Both the position numbers and the translations under genes were made by a program. From Litchfieldia stipae (GTDB lineage: Bacteria > Bacillota > Bacilli > Bacillales > Bacillaceae_L), in contig NZ_JACYHA010000010.1 in assembly GCF_014837155.1 (NCBI RefSeq), positions 1 through 64,000 of the forward strand: DNA of 64,000 nt. Direction: 5' to 3'. Under the pieces are notes generated by a model. The model saw only the letters and a list, made by a program, of their open reading frames with translations, did no database searches and was not told the DNA's origin. Positions 54,052-63,200 of this stretch are shown here, in pieces; within the stretch, counting starts at the first letter, position 1; each line of letters begins with the position of its first letter.

Positions 54052-54377
54052 AATATCACCAGTGGTTCTTCAGTAATTAACTCTTCTTGAATAGATTTAC
54101 CGCCTACTAATATGAACATTTTTTCATATTGCTTTTCTGTAACAGCCATAATTCTTACAGATCCTTTATTTGGCAAATTTCTTTTCAAACCTTCTGTATA
54201 TTGAAATAAGCTAGTTCGATTTGGAAATATTTTCGCATAAACTGAATATTGCAACATTGTAAACCCATTAGTAATTAGATATTTTCTAAACTTTGTATAT
54301 ACACGCCTCTCTTCTTTTGTATTCATAGGGAGATCAAAAAATAGTAATAGTCTCATAAATCTATAAGGCGATTCCAT
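54048..54377 (-). CDS. cas2: Cas2
   Basis: 109 residues with the beta-alpha-beta ferredoxin-like start MRLLLFFDLPMNTKEERR (Asp in FDLP), then GFTMLQYSVYAKIFPN and VRIMAVTEKQYEKMFILVGG, as in type II Cas2. The N-terminus MESPYRF before MRLLL fits the family, so the ATG at 54377, within the end of cas1, was kept; the next ATG (54356) is an alternative. With Cas1 it forms the integrase that adds spacers. It overlaps csn2 by four bases. Confidence 0.93.
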   Translation of the reverse strand: MESPYRFMRLLLFFDLPMNTKEERRVYTKFRKYLITNGFTMLQYSVYAKIFPNRTSLFQYTEGLKRNLPNKGSVRIMAVTEKQYEKMFILVGGKSIQEELITEEPLVIL

Positions 54378-55260
54378 CTTGTGGATATACCAGCAATTTC
54401 AGATCATTGTTATTCATAGACTTTATAAAAGACTGAATAAACAAATCAATTGCATTTAATACAGTTTGTTTTTGATCTCCTATGTAAATCTTTGCGTGTA
54501 AGCGACCTATAAGCTGTTGTTTTGTTTTAGTGTCTAAATATTCTGAATTATCAGTTGAAATTCTTACCCATAAATCAATGATTGGCCTAAAAATCTCCAT
54601 GCAATCATCAACTAAATTAAATGCATTAAATTGATTTCTATGTCCAATCCCGAATGCAGGGTGCAAACCGTAGGCTACAATTGTTCTAGCAAAGCATGCT
54701 CTTAATACAATATATCCATAATTTAGTGCTGCATTATATGAATCTATTGCCCCTCTTTGTCTTCGAAAATTATCTCCAAACAATTCTTTAAAATATAATT
54801 TAGCTGCAATTCCCTCACGATTTGTTTCGTCACCGTTAACCACATTATTTGCCAAAGTATTTAGACTTGAAATAACACTATTGCTTCCTTTTAAATATTC
54901 TATCACTGATTTCTGGTTATTAATTTTTATTTTTATTAACTGTTTCCACATCTCGTCTCTAATTTCATTTGACCATTGCATTTGATTATATAAAACACCG
55001 TATACACGATAATGACTATATAAACCTAGTGAAAATGTATTAGGGTGATGAGTATCGTCACAGAAAATCATTAGAATATGATATTCAGACAATTTGTTCA
55101 TCAAACGTCCAGTTACTACTGTTCTACTATTATCTACCACAATTGTATGTATATCAGAAAGAGGAATTAGTATTTCTTCCTCATCCTTAACAACTTTCAG
55201 GTTATCCAAATACAACTTTATTTCTTCTGCATCCGAAATATAAATGATTCTCCAACTCAA
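54361..55260 (-). CDS. cas1: Cas1 integrase, type II
   Basis: 299 residues with the catalytic set Glu149 (NREGIAAKLYF), His207 (GIGHRNQF) and Glu222 (DDCMEIFRP), matching type II Cas1. N-terminal beta domain (1-80) and C-terminal helical domain. It starts at a TTG (55260), nine bases after AAGGAG. It is separated from cas9 by the tracrRNA gene and its terminator, so cas1-cas2-csn2 may have their own promoter. Confidence 0.96.
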   Translation of the reverse strand: MSWRIIYISDAEEIKLYLDNLKVVKDEEEILIPLSDIHTIVVDNSRTVVTGRLMNKLSEYHILMIFCDDTHHPNTFSLGLYSHYRVYGVLYNQMQWSNEIRDEMWKQLIKIKINNQKSVIEYLKGSNSVISSLNTLANNVVNGDETNREGIAAKLYFKELFGDNFRRQRGAIDSYNAALNYGYIVLRACFARTIVAYGLHPAFGIGHRNQFNAFNLVDDCMEIFRPIIDLWVRISTDNSEYLDTKTKQQLIGRLHAKIYIGDQKQTVLNAIDLFIQSFIKSMNNNDLKLLVYPQDGIAL

Positions 55261-55321
55261 AATAGTCCACTCCTTATTAATAGATTTAACTATTCAACAA
55301 TTAATGGACTCACTTAACAAA

Positions 55322-55420
55322 ACAGAAAAGCCCCATAAAATGGGGCTTGAGTTCGGGATAGACCCTTATTTCGGTAGGATCTCCCAATTTTCGGTATAGG
55401 TGAAGAACGTCTTCCTCACA
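55322..55420 (-). ncRNA. tracrRNA between cas9 and cas1
   Basis: On the minus strand an anti-repeat (55369-55400, CTATACCGAAAATTGGGAG and TCCTACCGAAA) pairs with the crRNA repeat: 8 bp lower stem (UUUCGGUA), four-base bulge on the tracr side, 5 bp (CUCUC with GGGAG), a two-base bulge on the repeat side and 14 bp upper stem. Then come AAGGGUCUAUCCCGAACUC (nexus hairpin GGG/CCC) and the terminator AAGCCCC/GGGGCUU with UUUU. A promoter TTACAA - 17 bp - TATAAT (55426-55431) lies in the 3' end of cas9. Estimated length about 98 nt. Confidence 0.93.
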
Positions 55421-55442
55421 CTATTATTATATACCCATTTTA

Positions 55443-58400
55443 CTATAATTGTAAATAGTCTTTGAAATTTTCTTTTTCTATTTTATAAGTATTCCCTAAA
55501 ACATCAACATTATACTTAATGACATTACTTAATGTACCAGGAGCTAAATAACCATCCTTTTGATCTCCTTTTTTCATATAAATAAAATCCACTTCAATCT
55601 TATTCCCCCTGGGCATTGCATCACCCCTAAAAACTCTTTCAAAATATTCTCCATTCTTTTCAAAAGAAAAACGGTCGTTTTTATATAAACTAAATTGAAA
55701 TTCAAAAGAATGATCTATTTTTTTATATTTTTCAGATCTTTCCTCATTGTATTTATCCATATCGAGAACATAGTTACGCCCTACCTGCTTAAACCAATAA
55801 TAAGGAACTCCTAAATACTTATATTTCCCTTCCTTATTTTTATAAACATCTATTCTAAGACTCTTAATAGTAAGTAATACTACATCATTATTTGCATTTG
55901 GATATTTATCAGTTATGTTCATATGCACTCTAAGTTTACGATCGTAATACCTAAAGTTTTTCACTGGAACTTTTCCATCCTTCATAATGTATCCATTTTC
56001 ATCATAATATGCTTTAAATGGATTATCTGCCTTAGAGTATTCTTTAATTATTTTTAAAATATGTGAAAATAGTTCTGGGTTATATTTTGCAATTAAAAAG
56101 GATTCAGGATTTTTTTTAATTCTTTTCAGAAGCGATTCAACATCTTGTTTATCTAGTTGATAGATATTTCCAGATTTGCCTAGATAATAGGTATCACCTT
56201 CATGTTCTCTTGTTCCATAAATCGTTCGATTTGACATTGTCCTATTAACCTTTCGATCAACTTTGTGAGAATATTTTATTTTTGGTTCATAATTCATTAG
56301 ATTACGAAGAAAATTACTAAATGATTTGTGAAAAAATTCATCATCATTTATTATTTCCCCTGTCGCTCTACTAAAAATAATTCCCTCGTCATTCATGTCA
56401 AATTCTTTAAAAAAATTAAAAATAGGCATTCTTCCAATTGCTGCAACAATTAGTGCATCAATTGCGTGATGTGCATATGCATCCCTGTTTTTAGTTAACT
56501 TCGCTCTTCTTCTTAATGCTGCAGTAAAAGAACCTCTAATTGACATTACTTTTGTACGAATATCATGTGTCTTATAAAAATTGCGTAATGTGTTTGAAAA
56601 ACTACGCATTGCGTACTGTGTATCAACCAAGTTACGATTAATAAAATCTTTTTGCAGCTCTACATTATTTTCTATGTCACGAATTTCTAACAAATAATCC
56701 TTCTTTTTCCTTGGTATTCTTTTGCTTTTAAAAAGATTTGTAACATCAACTTTAAATTGTTCAAAGCTTCTTTTTGCTTTGCCAGAAGAAAAGTATTGAT
56801 AAGGTGTTTTTTGTCCCTTATTCTGATTTTCACCATGGTAACACAGTACTTTATTTGCCTGACTATCATCAAAGGATATTGAAATTGGTATAATATGATC
56901 AATTTCAAACAAGGAAGGATTCGAAACAATATCATGGATTGATATACTTTTCCCTGAATACACACATTTATAATCCTGTGACACCCACAATTTTAAAGCT
57001 AGATTTTGCTTACTGTTTAATTTCAATTCTGATATAGATTTTACCCCAAGTAACTTAGCCATTTCTTTTTCATGTTTGCCTATCTTTTTTTGAAATTCCT
57101 TATATTGATTCTTCTCTTCATCACTATTCTTTTCCCGTGCTGTTTCTATCACTACTGCGTGTAACTCACCATGTTTTTGACGAACTGAATTTACAATCTT
57201 AATTGCCTCACGATGAGCTCTTTTCGCTACTGTACTTAAAATTGCTGCGTCATCAAATTTTATTTTTGAGTGATTCCATTCTGCATTTAGACGATTTTGT
57301 TCTAGTCCTCTTTCTGAAAAGATTTGCATTTGATTTTTGTTCGTGTGCCAAAGTTCATCCAATACTGAGTTTATTACTTTCTTAGATAATGAATGATATC
57401 CTGTAAATGTTGAATTTTCTTTAAAACTATCTATTATTTTCTTAATAGTTTTTTCATCAAATTTACCAGTAAAAACATTTTTTAACCTTTCAGCACGACG
57501 TTGATATGACTTTTCTGCAGTTAATATTTCTGTAATTTCATCAATCACATCAATATTATTAAGTATTTCATCAGGCAAATGATTATCTTCAATTATATTT
57601 TTTATAGTTTTATAACCTTTAAATTCAGTAAATATTGGTTTATTAGTTTTCAAATTAACACGATAACCAATTACTTCTGTCTCATCGGTTACACCTTTAT
57701 ATTTCATTATTTGAGATACTGTTAGATTTTTTCCTTTTTTGATAAAGTTTTCAAATAAATAAAGCTTGTCTTCAAATGATAAATATTCTCCTCTAATCTG
57801 TAATTTATTTAAGTCCCCACTTAATAAATTAAACAAATCAGCTGTAAATGACATCTTAGCAATTCGAAGTTCGTCCGGTAAATATGTACACTTACCACGC
57901 ATTTTATCAATCATCGAAATATAAGTAAGCTTTCCTTCTTCGTCAAGAAAGTAAGGGCCGTATGGTGTCAGAGATTTTTCTGATCCAGGGCCTTCATAAT
58001 ATTGTCTTCTCTTTTCTATTAGTGAAATAAATTGATTGATAAATTCATCTGTAATTTCTTTATGATATTCTTTTTGCTTATTTAATATCGCTAATGTTTC
58101 GTTAACATAATCTTCCGTTCGGAAACGATTCTCATGGTTTCTCATCTTCTCTTGCTTGTTAGCTAATCTTTCAAGTTGAACCTCACAAATAAATTTATCA
58201 TCTAATAACTTTCTATTTTTTGATAACTGCTCTTTTGTCGATAATTCATTGCCAATTGTTTTATCTTCATCAGGAATATCGAGAGTTGTACCTCTTTTCT
58301 TTACTAGATGATATAATGCAACAACTAGTCTTTCTTTGCTGACTTCACCATAAATTGCATCATAACGCGCTTCATAAGGACTTTCTATACCAATCATTGA

Positions 58401-58628
58401 AGTAGGTAAATTAGATTCTTTGAACAATTTACATGCCCGTTCTAATCGATGTGCTCTCCTTCTTTTTAAACGTCTTGCACCTCTAAAACTTCTTCGCTCT
58501 TCATTTGCATTACGTGTAGCCTCTTCAAATAATCTAACTCCAGCATCAATTATTTCACCCGAATCTTGATCAATGATTCCCCACCCAACTGATGAAATTC
58601 CAATATCTAATCCAAGCACCTTTTTCAT
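55443..58628 (-). CDS. cas9: Cas9 endonuclease, small type II-A
   Basis: 1061 residues, the short class of S. aureus and S. thermophilus CRISPR1 Cas9. RuvC-I GLDIGISSVGWG (Asp8), arginine-rich bridge helix (RRSFRGARRLKRRRAHR, about 45-62), RuvC-II VVIETARE (Glu near 493), HNH with EIDHIIPISISFDD (His near 577) and ENQNKGQKTPYQYF, RuvC-III HHAIDALIV (near 720). All catalytic residues are present. The C-terminal third (about 800-1061) is the PAM-recognition part, not readable by eye. The ATG follows AAAGGGTGAACGG. It is transcribed towards tracrRNA and cas1. Confidence 0.98.
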   Translation of the reverse strand: MKKVLGLDIGISSVGWGIIDQDSGEIIDAGVRLFEEATRNANEERRSFRGARRLKRRRAHRLERACKLFKESNLPTSMIGIESPYEARYDAIYGEVSKERLVVALYHLVKKRGTTLDIPDEDKTIGNELSTKEQLSKNRKLLDDKFICEVQLERLANKQEKMRNHENRFRTEDYVNETLAILNKQKEYHKEITDEFINQFISLIEKRRQYYEGPGSEKSLTPYGPYFLDEEGKLTYISMIDKMRGKCTYLPDELRIAKMSFTADLFNLLSGDLNKLQIRGEYLSFEDKLYLFENFIKKGKNLTVSQIMKYKGVTDETEVIGYRVNLKTNKPIFTEFKGYKTIKNIIEDNHLPDEILNNIDVIDEITEILTAEKSYQRRAERLKNVFTGKFDEKTIKKIIDSFKENSTFTGYHSLSKKVINSVLDELWHTNKNQMQIFSERGLEQNRLNAEWNHSKIKFDDAAILSTVAKRAHREAIKIVNSVRQKHGELHAVVIETAREKNSDEEKNQYKEFQKKIGKHEKEMAKLLGVKSISELKLNSKQNLALKLWVSQDYKCVYSGKSISIHDIVSNPSLFEIDHIIPISISFDDSQANKVLCYHGENQNKGQKTPYQYFSSGKAKRSFEQFKVDVTNLFKSKRIPRKKKDYLLEIRDIENNVELQKDFINRNLVDTQYAMRSFSNTLRNFYKTHDIRTKVMSIRGSFTAALRRRAKLTKNRDAYAHHAIDALIVAAIGRMPIFNFFKEFDMNDEGIIFSRATGEIINDDEFFHKSFSNFLRNLMNYEPKIKYSHKVDRKVNRTMSNRTIYGTREHEGDTYYLGKSGNIYQLDKQDVESLLKRIKKNPESFLIAKYNPELFSHILKIIKEYSKADNPFKAYYDENGYIMKDGKVPVKNFRYYDRKLRVHMNITDKYPNANNDVVLLTIKSLRIDVYKNKEGKYKYLGVPYYWFKQVGRNYVLDMDKYNEERSEKYKKIDHSFEFQFSLYKNDRFSFEKNGEYFERVFRGDAMPRGNKIEVDFIYMKKGDQKDGYLAPGTLSNVIKYNVDVLGNTYKIEKENFKDYLQL

Positions 58629-58781
58629 TACCGTTCACCCTTTCTCTCATTCTGTCTATTAATACTAATTTTATAAAAACATAAGATACTTCCATTATAA
58701 TTTATTTTCCTCTTATTTCCATGATGTATTTTGATATTTTTTCTATTAATAGAGAGATTCTTTTCTTTATATAAATATAGA

Positions 58782-58809
58782 AGCACAGAGCTTAAATTAG
58801 CTCTGTGCT
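58782..58809 (-). terminator. Hairpin downstream of jetD
   Basis: Perfect 10-bp stem AGCACAGAGC/GCTCTGTGCT with an eight-base loop. A weak T-rich stretch follows on the minus strand. It probably ends the Wadjet operon before cas9. Confidence 0.7.
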
Positions 58810-58879
58810 CTAATGTGTTCATCATAGAAAGCAAATAGATTTCTCACCTGATAAGTGGGGCGATATTCAATACTTTTTT

Positions 58880-60217
58880 CTATGGTACATATATTAAAAC
58901 TATATCTTCAACAAGCATGTGTGTAAAATCTTCTTGGTAACAGGGGACATGAGTTTTTTCAAGAAGTCCTTTCACCTCAAGTAATGAAGGATGCATTACA
59001 TTTTTGAGAAGCGCCAATTCTTCTACACCAATGGTGTTAGTTGAGCTTGTTGTTTGATAATTCTTCTTTGTATAACCCCACGGTTTAATTGAGTCACCGA
59101 AGCGATTATATAATTGCTGTGCCATTAATATCCCCTCAGGATCATGGTCTCCCGCGTAATAAATCGTATAGCCTTCATTGACTAGAAGATTCAATAGCTT
59201 GATTGCAGATACTCTGAATTGGCCCATTGTGCAAATGAGGGGTGGGACTCCTCCAATCTTCTCATAGACATCATCAACAATTGTTGAAAATATCCCTGAT
59301 CCTTCTACTACGAAAATCACATTGTTATCCCAGATTGATCTAACCCTTGAAAATTTCATTACTTCTCTTAACGGTTCAAGAAAGGTTTTCCCTATTCGAT
59401 TCCCTGCCTCATAAAGGATACTTTCTTCGACCGAGCCTATGTTGATACGTAATCCAGAAAAAGAAACATAGTTTGTAATATCATCCTTTTGAATTCCTAC
59501 TGATAAAAGCAATTCCTGAATCCGCTCGGCTCTAGTTTCATATTCAAAAGCTTTTTTGTCTGTTTTCACAAAAACAATCTTAATTACATCCACAAACAAT
59601 TTTCCAATTTCCTGATTTGTGTCAAAGGCATGAGGGTTCCCTGTTATTTTCGAACTAAAAAATGGCAACCGCATATCCTTTTGCAACGGTAATAGTTCAA
59701 CTGCTTTAGCAATCGTCACTAGATATTCATTTAACACCTGAGGACTTTCATTATATAATTTCAGAAACCGTCTATATCCGTCTTTCTTCTTTTCCACACT
59801 TTCCACATACCATCCAAAATAAGTATGTTTTGAGATTGACTTCACCTTATTCAAAAAAGAAAGATACTTATTTCTCTCTTCCGTTTCTTGCTGTTTATGT
59901 GTTGATATCGGCTGATCATAGTATAGCTCGAGTAATGTTTTAATGTCACCGATATTGAATTCACGATCCTTTAAGGTTTCTTCCATTTTACGAAAAGTGA
60001 TAGATATCGTCTTGTTTCTTCGAAAATCATCCCCAAAAAACGAAGAAATACATTCCTTCTCTTTACTTGATAGATTTTTCAAGACGACTTTTCCATTAAC
60101 CTCTGCTCCATAACGTTGGTATTTCTTCAATAAAGAAAAAAAGAGTTTATCAAACCCTTCTCTTCTATCTTGAAAGTAATAAATATCTTTAACTGCTTTG
60201 TTCATTTGCTTCATCAT
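58880..60217 (-). CDS. jetD: JetD-type Toprim nuclease subunit of a Wadjet system
   Basis: 445 residues fitting the TIGR02679/DUF2399 family. The C-terminal Toprim-like part has the glutamate in VIFVVEGSGIF and the aspartate pair in YYAGDHDPEGILMAQQL. The N-terminal half is a helical arm (DUF3323-like). In Wadjet systems JetD cuts closed circular DNA (plasmids) extruded by the JetABC motor. The ATG lies inside the end of the JetC gene (29-base overlap). The family assignment is from motifs and neighbourhood. Confidence 0.9.
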   Translation of the reverse strand: MMKQMNKAVKDIYYFQDRREGFDKLFFSLLKKYQRYGAEVNGKVVLKNLSSKEKECISSFFGDDFRRNKTISITFRKMEETLKDREFNIGDIKTLLELYYDQPISTHKQQETEERNKYLSFLNKVKSISKHTYFGWYVESVEKKKDGYRRFLKLYNESPQVLNEYLVTIAKAVELLPLQKDMRLPFFSSKITGNPHAFDTNQEIGKLFVDVIKIVFVKTDKKAFEYETRAERIQELLLSVGIQKDDITNYVSFSGLRINIGSVEESILYEAGNRIGKTFLEPLREVMKFSRVRSIWDNNVIFVVEGSGIFSTIVDDVYEKIGGVPPLICTMGQFRVSAIKLLNLLVNEGYTIYYAGDHDPEGILMAQQLYNRFGDSIKPWGYTKKNYQTTSSTNTIGVEELALLKNVMHPSLLEVKGLLEKTHVPCYQEDFTHMLVEDIVLIYVP

Positions 60218-63200
60218 CTACCATTCGGATGATATCTATAAAATCTAGCTGTGAACTTAATTCTTCTCTTGGCTCTACTGGTCCGATATATTCCTTTGAG
60301 ATACCGTTCCACTTGTACCTGAAAAGAACAACTTGATCAGCATCCTCTGCATTTTTAAAATCATAAATCGATAAGGTTGGTACCGTTTCATAGCACCCCC
60401 ATAAGCTTTGTGACGTATAGATATAATCGAAATCTAATTGCTTTAGCATTCCAAAAATTTCGCTAATATTATTCTCATCCACACCAGCAAAGGCTTCATC
60501 TAACGTAATCAGTCTTGGACAATCCTCATCCGCTTCCGAATATCTGGAGTATACTGCTGCTAGAAGTGGGATGTACATTGAGATGGCTTTTTCTCCACCA
60601 CTTAGCCCATAGTAAACCTTATTAGTCAAATGTCCTAAATCGTCATTTTTTAATTTTGCATGAATCTCAAAATTAAACCATTTTCGATAATCAAATACTT
60701 CATGGATAACCTCTTTAAAACTTTTCAGCCTTTCTCCACTTCGTTCTGCAAGCTGAAGTTTACGAGTTATCTTACTTCGAAAATGAGTAATCATTTGTTC
60801 CTTTTCATATTCATGTAAAATTTCCGCATCCATACTCAAAAGCTTCACAAGCTTTCGAGTATGGATTTCTTCTTCTGTATCCTCACTGATTGGTACCCAC
60901 TTGATTTTTAGACTCAGTTTACTTGATGTTCTTACTTGTGACATAATGCTGTTCATTTCCTTGATCCAATAACCGACATCACCTATTCGATCATAGATCA
61001 CCTGACGAAGATCCTGTAGCAAGAACTTTTCATAAAGTTCCTTGTCTTTTTCGCTCATCCGCATTTCCTGGAGAACAATATCAGCATCTAATTTTTCAAT
61101 CGCAATTTTAGGACTAAGCTCCAATTCAACCCCATTTTCAATGCGAGTCATCGTAATCACGATTCGATTTGCATATCTTTTTAATTGATTGAACTGCGAA
61201 TAATGTTCTTCCAAAATACTTTCGTTTTCAATTCCGCCCCATTCATTTAGAATTGTATCCTCATCAATTGATCTCGAAAAATCAGATTGGTAACTCTTTA
61301 TAGCACGAAATGCTTGATTGTAAGTTTCATAAATTCGTGATTCTAAGTACCCTATCCGATTATAAAGGTCTGGTAAAACATTAGGATACTTTTCGCTGAT
61401 CTCCTGTGATAATTCTTTTGCTTGTTGAATAAGATCCTTTTCCCCCCATCTAACCATATGGAAAGTTAGATCTTTTCTGAAAATGTTCTCAGCAACCTGA
61501 ACCAACTCTTTCGTTAACGGGATTTTCTGTTGATTATCTTTCAGCAGACGCAGATTATTCGCCTGGGCAATCATGATCTTCTCATTTTCTTTCTGCTTCA
61601 CCTTTATTTTGTCTGGAATTTCTTGTTTAAGCTCTGTATATTTATTTAACTGGCTCGTTATTTCTTCACCACCCTTTGCCGCTAATTGTTTTTCAATATT
61701 CTCATATCGGATACCCTCTTTATCCATTTTCATATTAATACTTGATATTTCTTCATGATAGGAAGTATTTAACGATTCAAGTTCCTCAATCCATTCTGTG
61801 ACCTGCTTAACATGATTGGACGCTGAATAAAAGGTCGACGTATGAAGCTCCAAACTCTGTAATTCAATTTTATATTCAGTAATTCTTTCTAGACACTCTT
61901 CAAAAAGACTATACGGAGATTCCACTCGAAATTTGGTATCCTTTAACTCTGTTCTTAGTTGGTTTTCTTCAATTGTGATTTGGACATTTATCTCTCGTAA
62001 CTGCTCTTCAAGTTCATTAAGTCTTTTCTCGAAATAATCTTTTAGATATCGATCAAGTCCATCTATTTCTTTCTTTACTTCCTTCAGATGTTCACCACTT
62101 GGAAATTCCTCTCTCTCTTTTACAAGAAAATCTATTTCACGATTTCCATCCACGATTAGTGAATCAATTTCTAAAACCTTATCCTCCAACTGTTTATAAC
62201 TATCCTTTAACTCTGCTAAAATATGGTCTCTATACTGAAGTCTTGCCGTTTCACCAAGGTATTTCGGCCTTTCAATTTCATGAGCTTGTCCATAAATAAA
62301 GTGGGAGTAAAATTCACCTGACTCTAAAATAAAACCATCTGATTTTTCCTCAATCGAAATACCTTCTAAGACACGACCGATCTGTTCTTCCAACGATAAC
62401 CCTATTTCTGATACCCGTAAGTATTTAGTCAAATTATTAGAATGTTTTGCATGATTACTTTTTGCAACTATTGTCTTCTTGCTCACATACTCCTCATCTG
62501 CCGCTGCGACGATTATGGAATTGAGTAGTCCCGCCTCAGTAATAGCAGATTCTATTCTTGCTTTTATCGCACCATCTATATCATCGTCTAAAAACTCAAC
62601 AGCCTCATAAAACGGTATAAATTGAATTCCTTCCTCGAGTAGCACATTTCGAACAGAGAGCTTTTCTTCCGAACAAACTGGGATTGGCTCATTACCAGCC
62701 TCCCAATAAGTTATCTCATCTTCAATTCGATTTCGTTTATCGTCCTGTAGCTGCCATTCCACCTGTAGATGTACGAGTTTCGCCTGAATAGCTTCACGTT
62801 CCTTTTCGTATTTATCTGTTAAAAACTGCAAAACATGATCTTCCGTAACCTTAAAATATAAGCGTTGAACAAACAATCTTAGTTTTTCCTTATCTCCTTC
62901 ACTTAATGGCAAGTAAACTAAGTTGTCCATCCACTCATTTACTTCACATAAATATAAATTTAGCTCCTCTTCATACTTCTTTTCTAGACGTGCACGAGCT
63001 TTTAGTAATTCATCTCGTTCTGCCTCGACTTTATCAATGTCTTGTTTAATTCCTTTACGATCTTCTCTTATCCTTTCAATCGTTTTTGCAAGCTGAGCGA
63101 CAGCCTTCATCTGATTTTCATGCTGGCTCACTTCTTTTTTCCATTCGATAAATGTGAAGGTCGTGTTTTCATACTGCTGTTCAAAAAAGTCGGACAAATG

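Noticed and set aside
55320-55440. tracrRNA on the plus strand
   Set aside because: The plus-strand copy would be similar to the crRNA, not complementary to it, and would lack the nexus and terminator after the anti-repeat.
58628-58834. 68-codon frame upstream of cas9
   Set aside because: It runs through the cas9 ribosome site and a hairpin, with no motif of its own.
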